DNA of 64,000 bases from Nocardioides thalensis (GTDB lineage Bacteria > Actinomycetota > Actinomycetes > Propionibacteriales > Nocardioidaceae). The translations under genes were made by a program, and so were the position numbers. How positions within the stretch are numbered: the stretch's first letter is position 1; the number at the start of each line of letters is the position of its first letter. Positions 26,454 to 33,612 of this stretch are shown piece after piece. Below the pieces are notes generated by a model that was not told the origin of the DNA, ran no database searches, and saw nothing but the letters and a program-made list of their open reading frames with translations. The stretch is taken from positions 2,937,501 to 3,001,500 of the forward strand of contig NZ_JACCFP010000001.1 in assembly GCF_013410655.1 (NCBI RefSeq), read 5' to 3'.

Positions 26454-27467
26454 ATGAAGCGGATCGCGCCGACCGTCCTGAGCGTTCTCGCGCTCACCCT
26501 GCCTCTGGCCGGCGCGGTCCTGCCACCGCAGGCGTCGGCGGCGCGATCCGACCACGAGGTCACCGGCTGGATCCTGCCGTCGGCGGCCAACCGGCTGGTG
26601 CGGCAGAACGCCCACGGGCTGACCACCCTCGCGGTCGTCGGCGTCGGTCTTCGCCCCGACGGCGCAAGCACGGCGCCGGTCACCTCCGACATGCTCCGAC
26701 TGGCTCGAGCAGGCCGCCGCAACGGGCTCCGCACCGAGCTGCTCGTGTCCAACTACAGCAACCGGCTCGGGGCCTTCGACCCGCGAGCGCTGCACCGCCT
26801 GCTCGACCGCCCCCGCCACATCCGTCGCGTCGCCGCTCGCCTGGCGGTCGCCGTACGGCAAGGACCGTGGGACGGCGTGAACGTCGACCTCGAGCGGGTG
26901 CGCGCCAGCGACGGCCCCGGCCTGGTGAGGTTCGTCGCCGCGTTGCAGCGCGCGATGCCCCCGCACCGCACCGTGTCGATCGACGTCAGCGCCTCCACCA
27001 GCATTCGTGCCTACCGCGAGCACGGCTACCGCCTCAGCGGCCTCGCCCGCCACGCCGACGTCGTCGACCTGATGGCCTACGACTACAGCGGGCCGACCTG
27101 GTCCGACCCGGGCCCGATCGGACCGCTTCCCTGGCAGCGAGCCGCGGTCCGCGCACTCCTGCGCAAGGTTCCTGCCGAGAAGGTCCAGCTCGGCGTCGCC
27201 GGCTACGGCTACACCTGGCCCGAGACGGGAACCGGGCGCTCGCTCAGTCCCCGCGCCGCGCGTCGCCTCGTCCGCGAGGACGGTGCCGAGGCCGAGTTCC
27301 GCCGCAAGGTGGGCGAATGGGCCGCGACGCTGTCCAACGGCACCGAGCTCCGGTGGTCCGACGGACGCTCCTACCGCCTGCGCGTGCAGCTCGCCCACCG
27401 GTTCGGGCTGCGCGGCACCGCGGTGTGGCGACTCGGCTCGGCCGATCCACTGCCGCGTCTGCGCTGA
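26454..27467 (+). CDS. Secreted glycoside hydrolase family 18-like protein
   Basis: A 337-residue exported protein with a signal peptide ending near ASAA (about residue 29). The GH18 catalytic motif DGVNVDLE (DxxxDxE) is around residues 141-148 with Glu as general acid. VVDLMAYDYSG and GVAGYGYTWPETG are further GH18/spore-germination-type barrel strands, and the end GTAVWRLGSADP matches YaaH-like members. It probably acts on a peptidoglycan or chitin-like polymer outside the cell. Two hairpins follow the stop. Confidence 0.85.
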   Translation: MKRIAPTVLSVLALTLPLAGAVLPPQASAARSDHEVTGWILPSAANRLVRQNAHGLTTLAVVGVGLRPDGASTAPVTSDMLRLARAGRRNGLRTELLVSNYSNRLGAFDPRALHRLLDRPRHIRRVAARLAVAVRQGPWDGVNVDLERVRASDGPGLVRFVAALQRAMPPHRTVSIDVSASTSIRAYREHGYRLSGLARHADVVDLMAYDYSGPTWSDPGPIGPLPWQRAAVRALLRKVPAEKVQLGVAGYGYTWPETGTGRSLSPRAARRLVREDGAEAEFRRKVGEWAATLSNGTELRWSDGRSYRLRVQLAHRFGLRGTAVWRLGSADPLPRLR

Positions 27468-27471
27468 CCAT

Positions 27472-27525
27472 GCACCGGCCCCCATGGCATGCCGGTGCCC
27501 CCGCCGATGGTGGGGTTCGGCGGGG
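27472..27525. terminator. Two adjacent hairpins between convergent genes
   Basis: The first hairpin has 8-bp arms gcaccggc/gccggtgc (27472-27498), the second 9-bp arms ccccgccga/tcggcgggg (27499-27525). They lie between the GH18 stop and the end of the HNH fragment. They may terminate transcription from both sides; there is no T tract. Confidence 0.45.
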
Positions 27526-27540
27526 TGCGGGGCGTGGTGG

Positions 27541-27991
27541 CTACTCGTCGGGCGGGTCGGTCGAGTCCGTCGTCGAGGTGCCGGGGCAGGGTCGGGTGTC
27601 GAGGGCGTAGGTGCCGCCGGGGGTGACCAGCCACTGGTGCCCGGTGCGGCCGCGCCAGTGGTAGATGCCGGGGGCGAGGACCCGATACGCCCAGCCGGCC
27701 CGGTGTGTTTTCAAGCGGTGGTGTCCGCGGCAGACCGGAGCGAGGTTGCACGGGCAGGTCACGCCGCCCTTGGCGTGGGGGATCACGTGGTCCAGGTCGC
27801 AGGCCTCGGCGGGACGATTGCAGTGCGGGTACACGCAGGTCTGGTCGCGGAGCAGGACTTGGCGGGCTTGGCGTTCGGCGATCTCGTAGGCGCCGGTGGG
27901 TTCGTGGCCGGCGACGTCGAGGACGGGCCGGACGATGATGGTGCCCGCGGCAGCGCACCATTCGCGGATCTGCTCCGCGGTGACGGGGGTT
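27541..27991 (-). pseudogene. C-terminal HNH part of a broken DUF222/HNH endonuclease gene
   Basis: The minus strand encodes about 150 residues from TPVTAEQIREWC to the stop at 27541, containing a full HNH nuclease domain: CVYPHCNRPAEACDLDH followed by CNLAPVCRGHHRLKTH. It matches the end of DUF222-type HNH proteins that are multicopy in actinomycetes. The preceding part is replaced at 27992 by an inverted repeat. The frame stays open through the repeat, so some product is conceivable, but the DUF222 core is lost and its N-terminal half at 28452-28966 is in another frame. Confidence 0.8.
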
Positions 27992-28043
27992 GCCGGTGGT
28001 TGAGGTGCGAGGCCGCCCGCGGCCGAGCCTCGAAACCTCCGGC
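27992..28043 (-). repeat. REP-like repeat, left inverted copy
   Basis: This 52-bp sequence is the exact reverse complement of 28400-28451. It contains cgaggc/gcctcg-type and cggccg-type dyads, so each copy can itself form a hairpin. Read as protein it gives the recurring phrase VEVRGRPRPSLET in one frame. Confidence 0.85.
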
Positions 28044-28046
28044 GCC

Positions 28047-28378
28047 TCAGCGGGATGGCGGGTCGGGGTGGTCGGCCTCGGCGTCGCGGCGTTGTACAGC
28101 GGAGCGGCGGGAGAGCGCTGGGAGCTGGTGCCACTCGTTGTTGATGAGGGCTTGTCGTTTGCGGCGGTTCCAGCCCTGGATCTGTTTCTCGAAGGCGTAG
28201 GCGTCGTCGATGCGGTCGAACCAGCCGCTCCACACCAACACCACTGGGCGTCGCGATCGCGTGTAGGCCGCGCCGAGGTCGTCGTCGTGGTGTGCTGCCA
28301 TATCCGTGCGTCGAGATCGACGGTGCTGCCGGCGTAGTAGGTGCCGTCAGCGCACTCGAGCAGATAGGCCCAGGGCAT
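28047..28378 (-). pseudogene. Frameshifted GIY-YIG endonuclease-like gene
   Basis: The gene starts at ATG 28378 with MPWAYLLECADGTYYAGSTV, the GIY-YIG core (AYLLE...YYAGST). The frame then needs to shift at about 28289-28294, where an extra AC in CAGCACACCAC breaks it. The other frame continues with LGAAYTRSRRPVVLVW, FEKQIQGWNRRKRQALI and ends at 28047. Together the two parts make a typical one-domain GIY-YIG protein of about 110 residues. It is either a pseudogene or a sequencing error. It sits inside the inverted-repeat unit. Confidence 0.75.
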
Positions 28379-28399
28379 CGACCTGTGGCCTCAGTAGGG

Positions 28400-28451
28400 G
28401 CCGGAGGTTTCGAGGCTCGGCCGCGGGCGGCCTCGCACCTCAACCACCGGC
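28400..28451 (+). repeat. REP-like repeat, right inverted copy
   Basis: The exact inverse of 27992-28043. It starts gccggaggtttcgaggctcg and ends in caaccaccgg. A third copy of about 48 bp at 29136-29183 has the same orientation and differs at two central bases and at its left edge. Confidence 0.85.
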
Positions 28452-28966
28452 CCGTCGGCGAACCGAGCCAGATGCTGATCCACGAACCCCACCGCCTCCA
28501 CACCGAGGTCGCGGGTGCAGTCGGCGATCCGCAGGCCCTTCCACACCGGCACGCGGCCGTCCAGGACACCGGCCCAGACCTGGGGGAGGCGGTGGGAGAG
28601 CTCCACGACCTGCCCGACGTAGTTGCGGACCGAGTCGATCCCGCGGGCGAGGATGGCGCCGAGCTCGAGGACGGCGAAGTCGGAGATCAACGGGGCACCC
28701 TCACCCGCCAGCGGCAGGCCGGTGTCCAGGCCGCGTTCGGTGAGGGTGGAGGCGTCCTCCGGGACTTCGACGGTGTGCTGCATGGCCCATTCGGCGATGT
28801 CGCGGACCTCGCCGAGCTGTTGGTCGGTGATGATCCTCCGGCGCTGCGCGATCCCTTTCAGCAGTTCGTCGGCGCGGGAGAGCGGGGCCTCGGTCAACGG
28901 CGCGTCGACCGTGCCGGCCGGGGGTGCGGCCGGGAGGTCGAAGAGGGGTGCCGTCCCGAGATCCAT
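28452..28966 (-). pseudogene. N-terminal part of a broken DUF222/HNH endonuclease gene
   Basis: The minus strand encodes about 171 residues of DUF222-type sequence (IITDQQLGEVRDIAEWAMQH, SDFAVLELGAILARG, NYVGQVVELSHRLPQVWAGV, GFVDQHLARFADG), then runs into the repeat and stops at 28391. The ATG at 28966 with AGGGG upstream is the likely start. The following DUF222 core is missing, and the HNH domain resumes beyond the inserted unit at 27991 in another reading frame. DUF222/HNH genes are often multicopy in actinomycetes and their role is not settled. Confidence 0.8.
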
Positions 28967-29060
28967 GACCCCTATTGAACTACCGGGGACCGACACAACC
29001 AGACGCCGGAAACCCGCCTGTGGATAGGGAATTCTCGATCACCGCCTGTGGACGGGAAGT

Positions 29061-29107
29061 GGGTCTCGATACGCCCTCGCCTAGCGGCTCGGGCTACTCG
29101 ACCACCC
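29061..29107 (+). repeat. REP-like unit, gggtctcgatacg type
   Basis: It begins gggtctcgatacg and ends ctactcgaccaccc, with an imperfect dyad between. The pattern 'ggtctcgatacg ... ctactcgaccacc' is one I associate with short dispersed repeats in Nocardioides-like genomes. Confidence 0.6.
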
Positions 29108-29135
29108 TGAACACGGCTCCTCGACCACCCTGGAT

Positions 29136-29183
29136 CGGTGGTTTCGAGGCTCGGCCGTGGCCGGCCTCGCACCTCAACCACCG
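29136..29183 (+). repeat. REP-like unit, third copy of the 52-bp repeat family
   Basis: It shares ggtttcgaggctcggccg and cggcctcgcacctcaaccaccg (partly quoted) with the inverted ends at 27992 and 28400, with two differences in the centre. It shows that the ends of the GIY-YIG unit belong to a dispersed repeat family. Confidence 0.75.
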
Positions 29184-29314
29184 ACCGCCCGTTGCCGTCG
29201 TACCGTGACCACAGAACGACGACCGCAGACGGCCTGAAACCGACGCAGCAAAGCAACCAAGCACCGCGACCCAAGCGGCGAGCAACCACGTAAATCGGTA
29301 AGCCCTGACCAGAA

Positions 29315-29396
29315 GGGTCTCGTGACGGCCGTGGACGGCCTCCTCGACCACCGGGAGGGGTCTCGTGACGGCCGTGGCCGGCCTCCTCGACCACCG
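29315..29396 (+). repeat. Two 39-bp direct repeats, 43-bp period
   Basis: Copies at 29315-29353 and 29358-29396 begin gggtctcgtgacggccgtgg and end cggcctcctcgaccaccg. They differ at one base (a/c). Each has a central cggccgtggccg-like dyad and they resemble the unit at 29061. The second copy ends 7 bp from the ankyrin stop codon and may act as its 3' hairpin. Confidence 0.8.
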
Positions 29397-29403
29397 CGGA
29401 GGG

Positions 29404-30702
29404 TCACCGACGGAGCAGCCGCGCGATCTCCTCGAACCCCCGCCGCTCCGCATGGTCCAGGGCGGTCACGCCGTCCGCGTCCGGGATCGACCGGTCCGCG
29501 CCGGCGGAGAGCAGGATCCGGACCACCTCCTGGTGCGCAGGGCCGCCGTCGCCGAGGATCACCGCCTCGAGCAGCGCGGTCCAGCCGAGCCGGTTGACGT
29601 GATCGATGTCGATCGGCGTGCGCACCACCCGGCGGACGTAGTCGACGTGGCCGCGCTCGCTCGCCGGGATCACCGAGAGGCCGCCGAACCGGTTCTCGAT
29701 CGTCAGGTCCGGCCCGGCGGGCAGCAGCGTCTCGAGCATCGCGACGCTGCCGGTCACGCCGGTGACCAGCCAGGGCGTGTCGTGCCGGTCGTCGAGGGCG
29801 TCGGGGTCGGCACCCAGGGCGACGAGCAGGCGGGCCACCTCGACCCGGTCGTACGTCGCAGCGAGTAGCAGTGGGGTCCGTCCGGCGGCGTCGCGCACCT
29901 CGATGTCGGCGCCGGCGCGAAGCGCAGCGGCCGCCCCGTCAGGGTCGCCCGTGCGCGCAGCCTCGAGCAGAGCCGCGTCCGCGTCGGCGGGTCGTCCGGT
30001 CGTCATCCTCGTCAGCACCCTCTCCAGTCCGGCGAATCCTCGCTCCCTCGCCATCTGGAGCGGCGTCAGCCGCTCCTCCACTGACGGCCGGTCGAGCTCG
30101 ACGCCGCCGGCGGCCAGCACCCGCACCGTCGTCGCGTAGTCGGCGTCGTCCTCGCCGAGCCAGACCGCCTCGTGCACGGCTTGATAGCCGATGCGGTTGA
30201 CGTGGTCGCGGTCGATCCCCGCCTGCAGCAGCTCGCCGACGACGAGCGCGTGCCCGCGCTCGGCCGCGCGGATCAGGCCGGTGCCGTTCCAGCTGTCCTT
30301 GTCGTCGATCCGCGCGCCGTTGGCGAGCGTGAGCCGCAGCAGGTCGAGGTAGCCCTCGCTGGTGGCGATCAGGTAGGCGGACTGCTGGGTCTCGTCCTTG
30401 GCGTTGACGTCGGCTCCCTGTGCGATCAGCCGTCGAGCGGTGGCGACGTCGTCGCCCCAGGCGGCGTCCCGGAGCCGCGCGTCGAGCTCGGCCTGGGTCG
30501 CCGTGTTGCGAGCCCGGCGCCCGCGGTCGACCTCCGTCCGCGACCGTTCGGTCCGCTCGGCCCGCGCGGTCGGCTCGCGCAGGTCGGCGGCCGACGGCGA
30601 CGCGGACTCGTCCGGCGAGCCGCCAGACGTGGTGCCGGCGCAGGCGCTCACGGCGACCAGCACCGCCGCCGTGAGCACCGCGCCCGTCGTACGTCGGGTC
30701 AT
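29404..30702 (-). CDS. Ankyrin-repeat lipoprotein
   Basis: A 432-residue lipoprotein. The signal peptide ends in the lipobox VSAC (Cys21), followed by a Ser/Pro-rich linker. From about residue 75 there are roughly nine ankyrin repeats, recognisable by LLxAGADxxxxDxxGxTAL-type phrases such as LIAQGADVNAKDETQQSAYL and LLSAGADRSIPDADGVTAL. It would sit outside the membrane and bind a partner protein. The ATG at 30702 overlaps the stop of the SMP-30-like gene (ATGA), so both are translated together. The partner is unknown. Confidence 0.85.
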   Translation of the reverse strand: MTRRTTGAVLTAAVLVAVSACAGTTSGGSPDESASPSAADLREPTARAERTERSRTEVDRGRRARNTATQAELDARLRDAAWGDDVATARRLIAQGADVNAKDETQQSAYLIATSEGYLDLLRLTLANGARIDDKDSWNGTGLIRAAERGHALVVGELLQAGIDRDHVNRIGYQAVHEAVWLGEDDADYATTVRVLAAGGVELDRPSVEERLTPLQMARERGFAGLERVLTRMTTGRPADADAALLEAARTGDPDGAAAALRAGADIEVRDAAGRTPLLLAATYDRVEVARLLVALGADPDALDDRHDTPWLVTGVTGSVAMLETLLPAGPDLTIENRFGGLSVIPASERGHVDYVRRVVRTPIDIDHVNRLGWTALLEAVILGDGGPAHQEVVRILLSAGADRSIPDADGVTALDHAERRGFEEIARLLRR

Positions 30703-31652
30703 CGCGCGAACGGTGAGGTCACGACCTCGTAGGGCCCGGACGCGACCTGCTCGTCGAACTTGCTGTCGACGTAGAGCACCCGCCCGCGCAGCGCCTTCGC
30801 GGTCGTGAGCACCCGGTCGGGGTCGGTCGCCTGCTGGCGGACCAGCTCGGCGGTGCGGCCGTCGGCGGAGAGGCGCAGCGTCGCCAGCATCCGGGAGAAG
30901 TTCCGCACGACGGTGAGCGTGCCACCCCGGCGCACCAGGCCGTCGGCGTTGACCAGGTCGGCGCCTCGCGTCCTGACCTCGGTGACCGCGCCGCTGCGGG
31001 TGTCGAACCGCCACAGCTGCCCGGTGTTGCCCTGGGCGACCACGAACGCGGTCCGGTCAGCCGTGAGCACGATGCCACCGAGGTTGAAGCCGGTACGGCG
31101 CTCCACGGTGCCAGTCGCGTCAGCCCAGAGGGCCGCGTCCCAGCCGTCGCCGTCGTCGGCGACCCGGAAGACCTGCGGGTCGTTGGAGTTGGTGAAGTAG
31201 GCGGCACCGTCCGGACCGATCGCAACGTCGTTGAGGAAGACGTCGTTGCCCGGCGCGCGGAGCGCGGCGAGCAGGGAGCCGTCGGGCGCGTAGACCCACA
31301 GGTCCGGGCGGCCGGTGCCGATGCCGTTCGGGCCGCCAGCCACGTACACCCTGCCGGCGGCGTCGACCGTGATGCCGCGCGCGGTGAAGCGTCCGTCGGT
31401 GCCGTCGCCGGCGAGCCACTCCTCGGTGACCGCGTGACCGGCGCTGCCGCGGTGGATCTCACCGCCGGTCGTCTCGCTGACGTAGAACAGGCCGCGGCGC
31501 TGGTCGGCGCCGATGCCCTCGAACCGCGAGCCACCGGGGTCGCCGGTGAGCTGGTAGCTGCTCGGCCGCGGGTCCTGCGTGGCTGCGATCGACGGCGCGG
31601 CTCCGGCCAGCAGCAGGACGGCGGTCGCGGTCAGGACGGTGGTCTTGCGCAT
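30699..31652 (-). CDS. Secreted SMP-30/gluconolactonase-like beta-propeller protein
   Basis: A 317-residue exported protein with a signal peptide ending SIAAT (about residue 23). It carries beta-propeller blades of the SMP-30/LRE type: RFEGIGADQRRGLFYVSE, ARGITVDAAGRVYVAGG, FLNDVAIGPDGAAYFTNS, LGGIVLTADRTAFVVA. The conserved Glu, Asn and Asp of metal-dependent lactonases may be present (E in FEG, N in LND), but substrate is unknown. The ATG at 31652 has a GAGGAGAG site. It is first in a two-gene operon with the ankyrin lipoprotein. Confidence 0.8.
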   Translation of the reverse strand: MRKTTVLTATAVLLLAGAAPSIAATQDPRPSSYQLTGDPGGSRFEGIGADQRRGLFYVSETTGGEIHRGSAGHAVTEEWLAGDGTDGRFTARGITVDAAGRVYVAGGPNGIGTGRPDLWVYAPDGSLLAALRAPGNDVFLNDVAIGPDGAAYFTNSNDPQVFRVADDGDGWDAALWADATGTVERRTGFNLGGIVLTADRTAFVVAQGNTGQLWRFDTRSGAVTEVRTRGADLVNADGLVRRGGTLTVVRNFSRMLATLRLSADGRTAELVRQQATDPDRVLTTAKALRGRVLYVDSKFDEQVASGPYEVVTSPFAR

Positions 31653-31789
31653 GTGGGTCTCTCCTCGGGTCTGGTGGGTCGCCACCAGCGTGCTCGCCCC
31701 GGCGCCGGCGTACGTCGGGCAGCCGGCCACGATCCGATAGCCAATCGGCTGATGCCGCGATCGGCCGGAGTCCCTACGCTGAACCGATC

Positions 31790-32989
31790 ATGAGCGTGCA
31801 GAGCGACCGTCCCGGGCTCCGCGGGATCCTCGCCCCCGCCGCCCGGCTCGACGCGTGGCTGCAGCTGGTGCTCGCGGTGATGGTCGTGACGTGCGCGGCG
31901 CGCTACGTCGACCGGCACGGTCTCGACGCGGCCGGTGTCGCCGTCCTCGTCGGTGCTGCTTGCCTCCTGCTGATGTACGCCGCCCGCCCGGCGCTGGCCG
32001 GCCGGGCGTGGTGGCCGTCGGTGTGGGTCGGGCTGATCGTGTCGGTGTGGACCGCGCTCACCCTGGCGGCGCCGTCGTTCGCGTGGTGCGCGGTGCCCGT
32101 CGCGTTCGCCGTGCTCCAGGTCGTCCCGTTCGCCCTCGCGACCGCCACCGTCGTGGTCATGACGCTCGTGGTCGCCGGCGGGTGGCTGCGCATCACCGAC
32201 TCCGTCGACCCCACGCTCGTCGTTGGCCCGGTGGGCATCGCCTTGGTTACGGTGGTCGCCTACCGCGCCCTCCAGCGCGAGGCCGAGGCGCGCCAGGCGC
32301 TGCTGGACGAGCTGACCGAGGCGCAGGCCGACCTGGCCGACCAGCAGCACCGCACCGGCGCCCTCGCCGAGCGGGCGCGCATCTCGCGCGAGATCCACGA
32401 CTCGGTCGGCCAGGGCCTCTCGAGCATCAACCTCCTGCTCCAGGCGGCCGAGCAGTCCCTGCCCGCCGACCCGGTCACAGCGCGAGAGCACGTGACGACC
32501 GCGGCGACGACGGCTCGCGAGGGCCTCGACGAGGTGCGTCGCGTCGTCCGCGACCTCGCCCCCTCCGAGCTGGCCGGCGACGGCGGCACCGCGGCGCTCC
32601 CCGACGCTCTTCGGCGGTCGCTGGCCGTGCTCGGCCCCGACGTCGCTGCCGAGGTGCGCATCCACGGGGACCCGGCGCCGGTGCGTGCCGACGTCGCCTC
32701 GGCTCTGGTCCGTACGGCGCGGGGCGCGCTCGCGAACGTCCGTGAGCACGCCGAGGCGACCCGCGTCGTGGTGACGCTGACCTACCACCCGGACGAGGTG
32801 ATGATCGACGTGCGCGACGACGGCCGCGGGTTCGACCCCGAGCAGACCGGCGCCGGCGGCCTGCGGGGACGCGGGTTGAGCGGCATCCGTGCTCGCGCCG
32901 CCGCGCTCGAGGGCCGCGCCGACGTGGAGAGCGTCCCGGGCGAGGGCACGACCGTCTCCGTCCGCTTCCCGATGGAGGCGGCCCGATGA
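31790..32989 (+). CDS. Two-component sensor histidine kinase (NarL-partner type)
   Basis: A 399-residue membrane kinase. About five hydrophobic segments occupy residues 20-160, followed by a coiled coil. The HisKA_3 dimerisation motif is RARISREIHDSVGQGLSSINL with phospho-acceptor His203. The ATPase domain has VREHAEATRVVV (N-box region, with the usual Asn seen in ALANV) and DDGRGFDPE. It would phosphorylate the response regulator encoded next, whose start overlaps its stop by ATGA. The stimulus is unknown. A TACGCT hexamer is 9 bases before the ATG. Confidence 0.92.
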   Translation: MSVQSDRPGLRGILAPAARLDAWLQLVLAVMVVTCAARYVDRHGLDAAGVAVLVGAACLLLMYAARPALAGRAWWPSVWVGLIVSVWTALTLAAPSFAWCAVPVAFAVLQVVPFALATATVVVMTLVVAGGWLRITDSVDPTLVVGPVGIALVTVVAYRALQREAEARQALLDELTEAQADLADQQHRTGALAERARISREIHDSVGQGLSSINLLLQAAEQSLPADPVTAREHVTTAATTAREGLDEVRRVVRDLAPSELAGDGGTAALPDALRRSLAVLGPDVAAEVRIHGDPAPVRADVASALVRTARGALANVREHAEATRVVVTLTYHPDEVMIDVRDDGRGFDPEQTGAGGLRGRGLSGIRARAAALEGRADVESVPGEGTTVSVRFPMEAAR

Positions 32990-33612
32990 TCCGGATCCTC
33001 CTGGTCGACGACCACCCCGTGGTCCGGGCCGGGCTCCGCGCACTCGTCGACGGGCAGGACGACCTCTCTGTCGTCGGCGAGGCGGACGGCCTCGACACCG
33101 CCCTGACCGCGGTCCACGACCAGCGGCCGGACGTCGTGCTGATGGACCTCAGCCTCGGCGCCGATGCGGTCGGCGGAGCCGAGGTCACGTCCCGGCTGCG
33201 CGCGCTGCCGGAGCCGCCGGAGGTCCTGGTGCTGACGACCTACGACACCGAGGCCGACATCCTGCGGGCGCTCGACGCCGGCGCCCGGGGCTACCTGCTC
33301 AAGGACGCGCCGCCGACCGAGCTGTTCGCCGCGATCCGTGCCACCGCCCGGGGCGAGACGGTGCTCGCGCCCTCCGTCGCCGCGACCCTGGTGCGCCGTA
33401 CCTCGCAGCCGGGCCCGACCGTCACCGAGCGCGAGGTGGAGGTGCTCGAGCTGCTCGCGCGGGGGCTCGGCAACCGCGAGATGGCGCGCGAGCTCTTCGT
33501 GTCGGAGGCGACGGTGAAGTCCCACCTGTCGCACATCTACGGCAAGCTCGGCGTCGACACCCGCGCCGGCGCCGTGGCGGCGGCGATCGAGCGGCGGATC
33601 ATCAGGCCGTGA
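32986..33612 (+). CDS. Response regulator, NarL/LuxR type
   Basis: A 208-residue regulator. The receiver domain spans residues 1-120 with acidic Asp8 and Asp9, phospho-acceptor Asp54 and Lys about 105 (LLKDAPP). The LuxR helix-turn-helix is at about 143-200 (TEREVEVLELLARGLGNREMARELFVSEATVKSHL). It is translationally coupled to the kinase. Its end overlaps the convergent MFS gene by 11 bp. The direct target is not obvious; the divergent SMP-30/ankyrin pair or the MFS gene are candidates. Confidence 0.94.
   Translation: MIRILLVDDHPVVRAGLRALVDGQDDLSVVGEADGLDTALTAVHDQRPDVVLMDLSLGADAVGGAEVTSRLRALPEPPEVLVLTTYDTEADILRALDAGARGYLLKDAPPTELFAAIRATARGETVLAPSVAATLVRRTSQPGPTVTEREVEVLELLARGLGNREMARELFVSEATVKSHLSHIYGKLGVDTRAGAVAAAIERRIIRP

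Larger units (their letters stand above)
27992..28451 (-). mobile_element. 460-bp GIY-YIG unit with 52-bp perfect terminal inverted repeats
   Basis: Perfect 52-bp inverted repeats (27992-28043 and 28400-28451) enclose 356 bp that are almost filled by one GIY-YIG nuclease gene, whose stop is 3 bp and start 21 bp from the repeats. The unit interrupts a DUF222/HNH gene exactly at the repeat edges. About 100-130 codons of the host gene's middle are missing compared with the family layout. No target-site duplication is visible. The ends are REP-like, related to another copy at 29136. It may be a mobile or recombining cassette; mobility is inference. Confidence 0.6.
28967..29403. other. Gene-free 437-bp stretch with clustered REP-like repeats
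   Basis: No credible gene is seen between the DUF222 start and the end of the ankyrin gene. The stretch holds at least four REP-like units (29061, 29136, 29315, 29358). It also has the sequence between 29184 and 29314, where I see nothing recognisable. Open frames here are read through the repeats and are not supported. Confidence 0.7.

Noticed and set aside
27371..28378. One long protein fusing GIY-YIG to a C-terminal extension
   Set aside because: After the GIY-YIG start the frame becomes low-complexity, while the expected GIY-YIG continuation is found in a neighbouring frame, and the frame crosses the inverted repeat and the HNH region out of phase.
29315..29396. Two-unit CRISPR-like array
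   Set aside because: Only two 39-bp units separated by four bases, with internal dyads; there is no spacer and no cas gene.
28972..29453. Small open frames over the repeat cluster
   Set aside because: They are translations of REP-like units (recurring VEVRGRPRPSLET-type phrases) with no ribosome sites or conservation evidence.
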